64,000 nt of DNA, taken from assembly GCA_022839745.1 (NCBI GenBank), contig JALHJB010000005.1, forward strand, positions 65,665 through 129,664. Reading direction: 5' to 3'. The position numbers and the translations under genes were made by a program. Under the pieces are notes generated by a model. It saw only the letters and a program-made list of their open reading frames with translations. It was not told the origin of the DNA and made no database searches. Positions 62,968 through 64,000 of this stretch are shown here, piece by piece. Origin of the DNA: Actinomycetes bacterium. Its GTDB lineage: Bacteria > Actinomycetota > Coriobacteriia > Anaerosomatales > Anaerosomataceae. Numbering within the stretch: position 1 is the first letter of the stretch; each line of letters begins with the position of its first letter.

Positions 62968-63669
62968 CTACGAGGCGTCCTCCCAGGGTGTGCGGACGTG
63001 AATCGTAATAGGATAGGCGTTTTCCACGAATCCCGCAGCACCCGCTGTGCCCGAAAGCTCGGCGGCGAGCCGCTCGGGAATGGTCGTGAAGCGCAGTGGC
63101 AGGCCGAGGAGCGCGGCGGTGTCGTGGGCAAACCCGAGCGAGTGGAGGACGGTCTGCGCGGTGGTCTCGTCGCGCAGGTGCGAGTTGTTCACCACTCCCG
63201 TGGCCTTCAGGTGGCATGCGGCCTCAATCTCCGCGAGAAGCGCGGCGGCCTCGGCAGTTTCGGCCGTGAGGTTCCGGTAGTGGTTGATCACATAGAGCAT
63301 CTCGTGGTCGATGGACGCGATCTCCTTCGCGTACCGGCCGAGCGCGGTGGCGCCCACGTCGTCGCCGCCGACGTCGAAGACGACCGCGCCCTCGGTATCG
63401 AACGCCGCGCTCACCGCCCCCGAGAGCGATGGCGTATCGAGCGTCGTGCCTGCGAAGGTGGGAGAGATCACCCGCACGCCGCGTTCGGCGAGCATCGAGG
63501 TGTAGTCCGACGAGCGGAAGTATGGGTTCACCACGTCGAGGTCCACGAGCATGACCTCGTCGTAGAAGGCTGCGAGGTCGAGCGCAAGGTTGATCGACAG
63601 GTTCGTCTTGCCGGAACCGTAGTGTCCGGTGACGACGGTGAATCGGGCAATGTCGTGCGGATCGAACAT
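62968..63669 (-). CDS. MinD/ParA-like P-loop ATPase
   Basis: 233 residues. A deviant Walker A, VVTGHYGSGKTNLSINLAL, is followed by MLVDLDVVNPYFRSSDYT and VFDVGGDDVGATALGRY. The N-terminal TGHYGSGKT pattern recurs in uncharacterised ATPases linked to 2-oxoacid oxidoreductase or ferredoxin genes; this link is from memory. It lies 59 bases upstream of the delta subunit on the same strand, so it may assist the enzyme's assembly or cluster insertion. Confidence 0.75.
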   Translation of the reverse strand: MFDPHDIARFTVVTGHYGSGKTNLSINLALDLAAFYDEVMLVDLDVVNPYFRSSDYTSMLAERGVRVISPTFAGTTLDTPSLSGAVSAAFDTEGAVVFDVGGDDVGATALGRYAKEIASIDHEMLYVINHYRNLTAETAEAAALLAEIEAACHLKATGVVNNSHLRDETTAQTVLHSLGFAHDTAALLGLPLRFTTIPERLAAELSGTAGAAGFVENAYPITIHVRTPWEDAS

Positions 63670-63714
63670 GCGGTGCTCCTCGGTAGCGGGCCGGGATATG
63701 TCACTCCCTCATTG

Positions 63715-63720
63715 TAGAAT
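63715..63720 (+). promoter_or_regulatory. -10 element before hsdM
   Basis: TAGAAT lies 40 bases before the ATG at 63761 in the divergent gap between the ATPase gene and hsdM. Confidence 0.45.
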
Positions 63721-63760
63721 GGCAGGAGTGCCTATACCCGTCACGCGGAGAAGAGACGCC

Positions 63761-64000
63761 ATGGCCCCATCCACCAAGGAAGCCCAGCGAGCCGAGCTCC
63801 ACAAGACGATCTGGCGCATAGCCAACGACCTGCGCGGTTCTGTAGACGGGTGGGACTTCAAGAGCTACGTCTTGGGCATGCTTTTTTACCGCTTCATCTC
63901 GGAGAACCTCACTGCTTACCTCAACGTACAGGAGCGCGAGGCGGGTCGCCCCGACTTCGACTACGCGCAGCTCTCGGATGCTGACGCGGAGTTCGGTCGT
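63761..64000 (+). CDS. hsdM: Type I restriction-modification system methyltransferase subunit HsdM (5' part)
   Basis: 80 codons visible; the gene runs off the right edge. It begins MAPSTKEAQRAELHK and contains DLRGSVDGWDFKSYVLGMLF and YRFISENLT, the typical N-terminal helical domain of HsdM. ATG at 63761 follows GGAGAAGAG. HsdM methylates adenine in the target and forms M2S complexes with HsdS. The rest of the locus (hsdS, hsdR) lies outside the window. Confidence 0.85.
   Translation, partial: MAPSTKEAQRAELHKTIWRIANDLRGSVDGWDFKSYVLGMLFYRFISENLTAYLNVQEREAGRPDFDYAQLSDADAEFGR

Noticed and set aside
1..64000. CRISPR arrays, insertion sequences and prophage
   Set aside because: No regularly spaced repeats and no transposase, integrase or phage structural gene could be recognised.

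Overview
The window is about 64 kb of GC-rich chromosome, densely packed with genes and with many 1-4 base stop/start overlaps. The best taxonomic reading is an anaerobic actinobacterium, plausibly a Coriobacteriia-type lineage. This is inference. The grounds are an actinobacterial-style fhaA-fhaB-pstP-ftsW/pbp-pknB cluster, next to anaerobe genes: a four-subunit 2-oxoacid:ferredoxin oxidoreductase, ferredoxin-thioredoxin reductase, 2-hydroxyacyl-CoA dehydratase-type proteins and their activator, and a minimal SufCB (SMS-like) Fe-S assembly pair. No insertion sequence, prophage or CRISPR array is visible. The coding sequence cut by the right edge looks like the start of a type I restriction-modification locus.

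Layout. 0-5 kb: tRNA-Ser(GGA), a small membrane-protein pair, a DUF2207 protein, tadA, and a PadR regulator with a HAAS-type membrane protein that appears frameshifted near its end. 5-12 kb: a glycine-betaine-type ABC importer (proVWX), divergent from a CPA2 cation/proton antiporter and a ClC-CBS chloride channel, which together look like an osmotic and ion-homeostasis block. 12-18 kb: tRNA-Ser(TGA), tRNA-Ser(GCT), tRNA-Arg(ACG), a SIMPL lipoprotein, a PEGA/beta-propeller protein, an Rrf2 regulator and serS. 18-26.6 kb: two paralogous double-GNAT proteins around a membrane protein, a lipoprotein, a PP-loop-like protein, MscL with a zinc-ribbon tail, a molybdopterin-fold lipoprotein, a methyltransferase, an archaeal-type phosphoglycerate mutase and a PHP protein.

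26.6-36.7 kb: an operon of ferredoxin-thioredoxin reductase, a DsrE-like protein, a BadF-type activator and a broken HgdB-type gene carrying an internal deletion; then pheA with a GGDEF cyclase, the nickel-pincer cofactor genes larB-larC, a MutY-like glycosylase without Fe-S ligands, and sufCB behind a CsoR/CstR-like palindrome. 36.8-42.2 kb: a complete agmatine deiminase pathway (carbamate kinase, putrescine carbamoyltransferase, antiporter, agmatine deiminase) divergent from a TetR regulator, with a 20-bp palindrome between them. 42.2-45.4 kb: a SemiSWEET-like protein, a 52-residue zinc-finger protein, a radical-SAM gene with two unknown small genes, and tRNA-Leu(CAG).

45.5-54.8 kb: an FKBP isomerase, then a cell-envelope signalling and peptidoglycan cluster: a membrane Ser/Thr kinase, FhaA, FhaB, a PP2C phosphatase, one protein fusing an FtsW-like SEDS polymerase to a penicillin-binding transpeptidase, and a PASTA kinase. 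54.8-64 kb: a phosphoribosyltransferase, an aldo/keto reductase, a CapA-like protein, then a minus-strand carbon/energy block (acyl-CoA synthetase, HTH-cupin regulator, 2-oxoacid oxidoreductase gamma-beta-alpha-delta, MinD/ParA-like ATPase), and finally the start of hsdM. All calls come from reading translations and motifs; no database search was possible.
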